From assembly GCA_947378615.1 (NCBI GenBank), contig CANCKV010000270.1, forward strand, positions 1-5,488: a DNA stretch of 5,488 bases. Reading direction: 5' to 3'. Source of the DNA: Chitinophagaceae bacterium. GTDB taxonomy: Bacteria; Bacteroidota; Bacteroidia; Chitinophagales; Chitinophagaceae. The notes below the pieces were generated by a model, which did no database searches, was not told the DNA's origin, and saw only the letters and a program-made list of their open reading frames with translations. Position numbers and translations under genes: made by a program. This document shows, piece by piece, positions 5,264 to 5,488 of this stretch; position 1 is the stretch's first letter, and every line of letters begins with the position of its first letter.

Positions 5264-5488
5264 TTTCAAATGCGGCAGCCTTTCCCGTACGTGCTGCAAC
5301 CACACAAGCACGTGCTGCAATGACTCAAGTACTTACTTCTATCACTGCCGCACGTGCTTTAGTCACTCCCGTAAGTACGGCAACGACTAAAGCACTTGCG
5401 GCAACCTTAAAAAGATTCTTTTTGTGACTAAAGCACGTCCTTTAGTCTCTCACGCAAGTGCGGTAGTCACTCAAGCAAGTGCTTGAGT
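5264..5488. repeat. Array of 12-bp quasi-palindromes at a 21-bp period
   Basis: Eleven units begin at 5264, 5285, 5306, 5327, 5348, 5369, 5390, 5411, 5431, 5452 and 5473. Each is a 12-base near-palindrome followed by a 9-base spacer (8 bases once, before 5431). The general form of the core is (AA or CC)-G-(C or T)-A-(A or C), then (G or T)-T-(G or A)-C-(TT, GG or TG). Examples are CCGCACGTGCTT (5348) and CCGTAAGTACGG (5369). Spacers mostly resemble TAGTCACTC or CAACGACTA. The first unit is degenerate and the eighth is AT-only. The last spacer is cut by the window edge, so the array continues to the right. The frames I translated through it are broken by stops, and I do not recognise it as a named repeat family. 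It could be a protein-binding array, an RNA-structural region or a diverged minisatellite. Confidence 0.85.

Noticed and set aside
5245..5427. Open frame through the repeat array on the plus strand, with a seven-codon periodicity rich in Ala and Thr
   Set aside because: The 21-bp period automatically gives heptads. There is no ATG until 5320, the frame closes at a TGA at 5425, and the opposite strand shows similar short open stretches broken by stops. Protein coding is unlikely.
5264..5488. CRISPR array
   Set aside because: Core units are only 12 bp, vary from copy to copy, and the spacers are 9 bp and related to each other, unlike CRISPR repeats and unique spacers of about 30 bases.

Overview
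The window looks like a chromosomal stretch of an AT-rich member of the Bacteroidota. This rests on the character of the proteins, the absence of Shine-Dalgarno sequences in front of the genes, and a match to the distinctive Bacteroidota promoter (TTG, 19 bases, TAnnTTTG) upstream of the glycosyltransferase gene. A Sphingobacteriia- or Chitinophagia-like host is plausible, but I cannot fix the genus from sequence alone.

All five recognisable protein genes lie on the minus strand, so transcription runs from right to left. From the right: bases 5264-5488 hold a regular array of 12-bp quasi-palindromes repeated every 21 bp, which runs off the window edge. Bases 5015-5263 hold no convincing gene, but contain pairing sequences and a U-run that could belong to a small RNA. 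A strong minus-strand terminator sits at 4983-5014 with no protein gene upstream of it in the window. Next comes a promoter-like site (4843-4873), a leader of roughly 165 bases, and a single family 2 glycosyltransferase gene (3707-4669), closed by its own hairpin terminator (3557-3604). The glycosyltransferase therefore appears to be its own transcription unit.

To the left, four genes follow in the same direction without a visible terminator between them: ribD (riboflavin synthesis), a YigZ/IMPACT-family protein, a YdbC-like aldo/keto reductase and a DUF1345 membrane protein. Gaps of 79, 56 and 78 bases are compatible with a loose operon or with separate weak promoters; no common pathway beyond ribD's riboflavin role is evident.

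The protein genes are ordinary. The unusual part is the right-hand 500 bases: the 21-bp array, whose period equals two helical turns and whose arms keep their symmetry while changing sequence, and the neighbouring gene-free stretch bounded by an orphan terminator.
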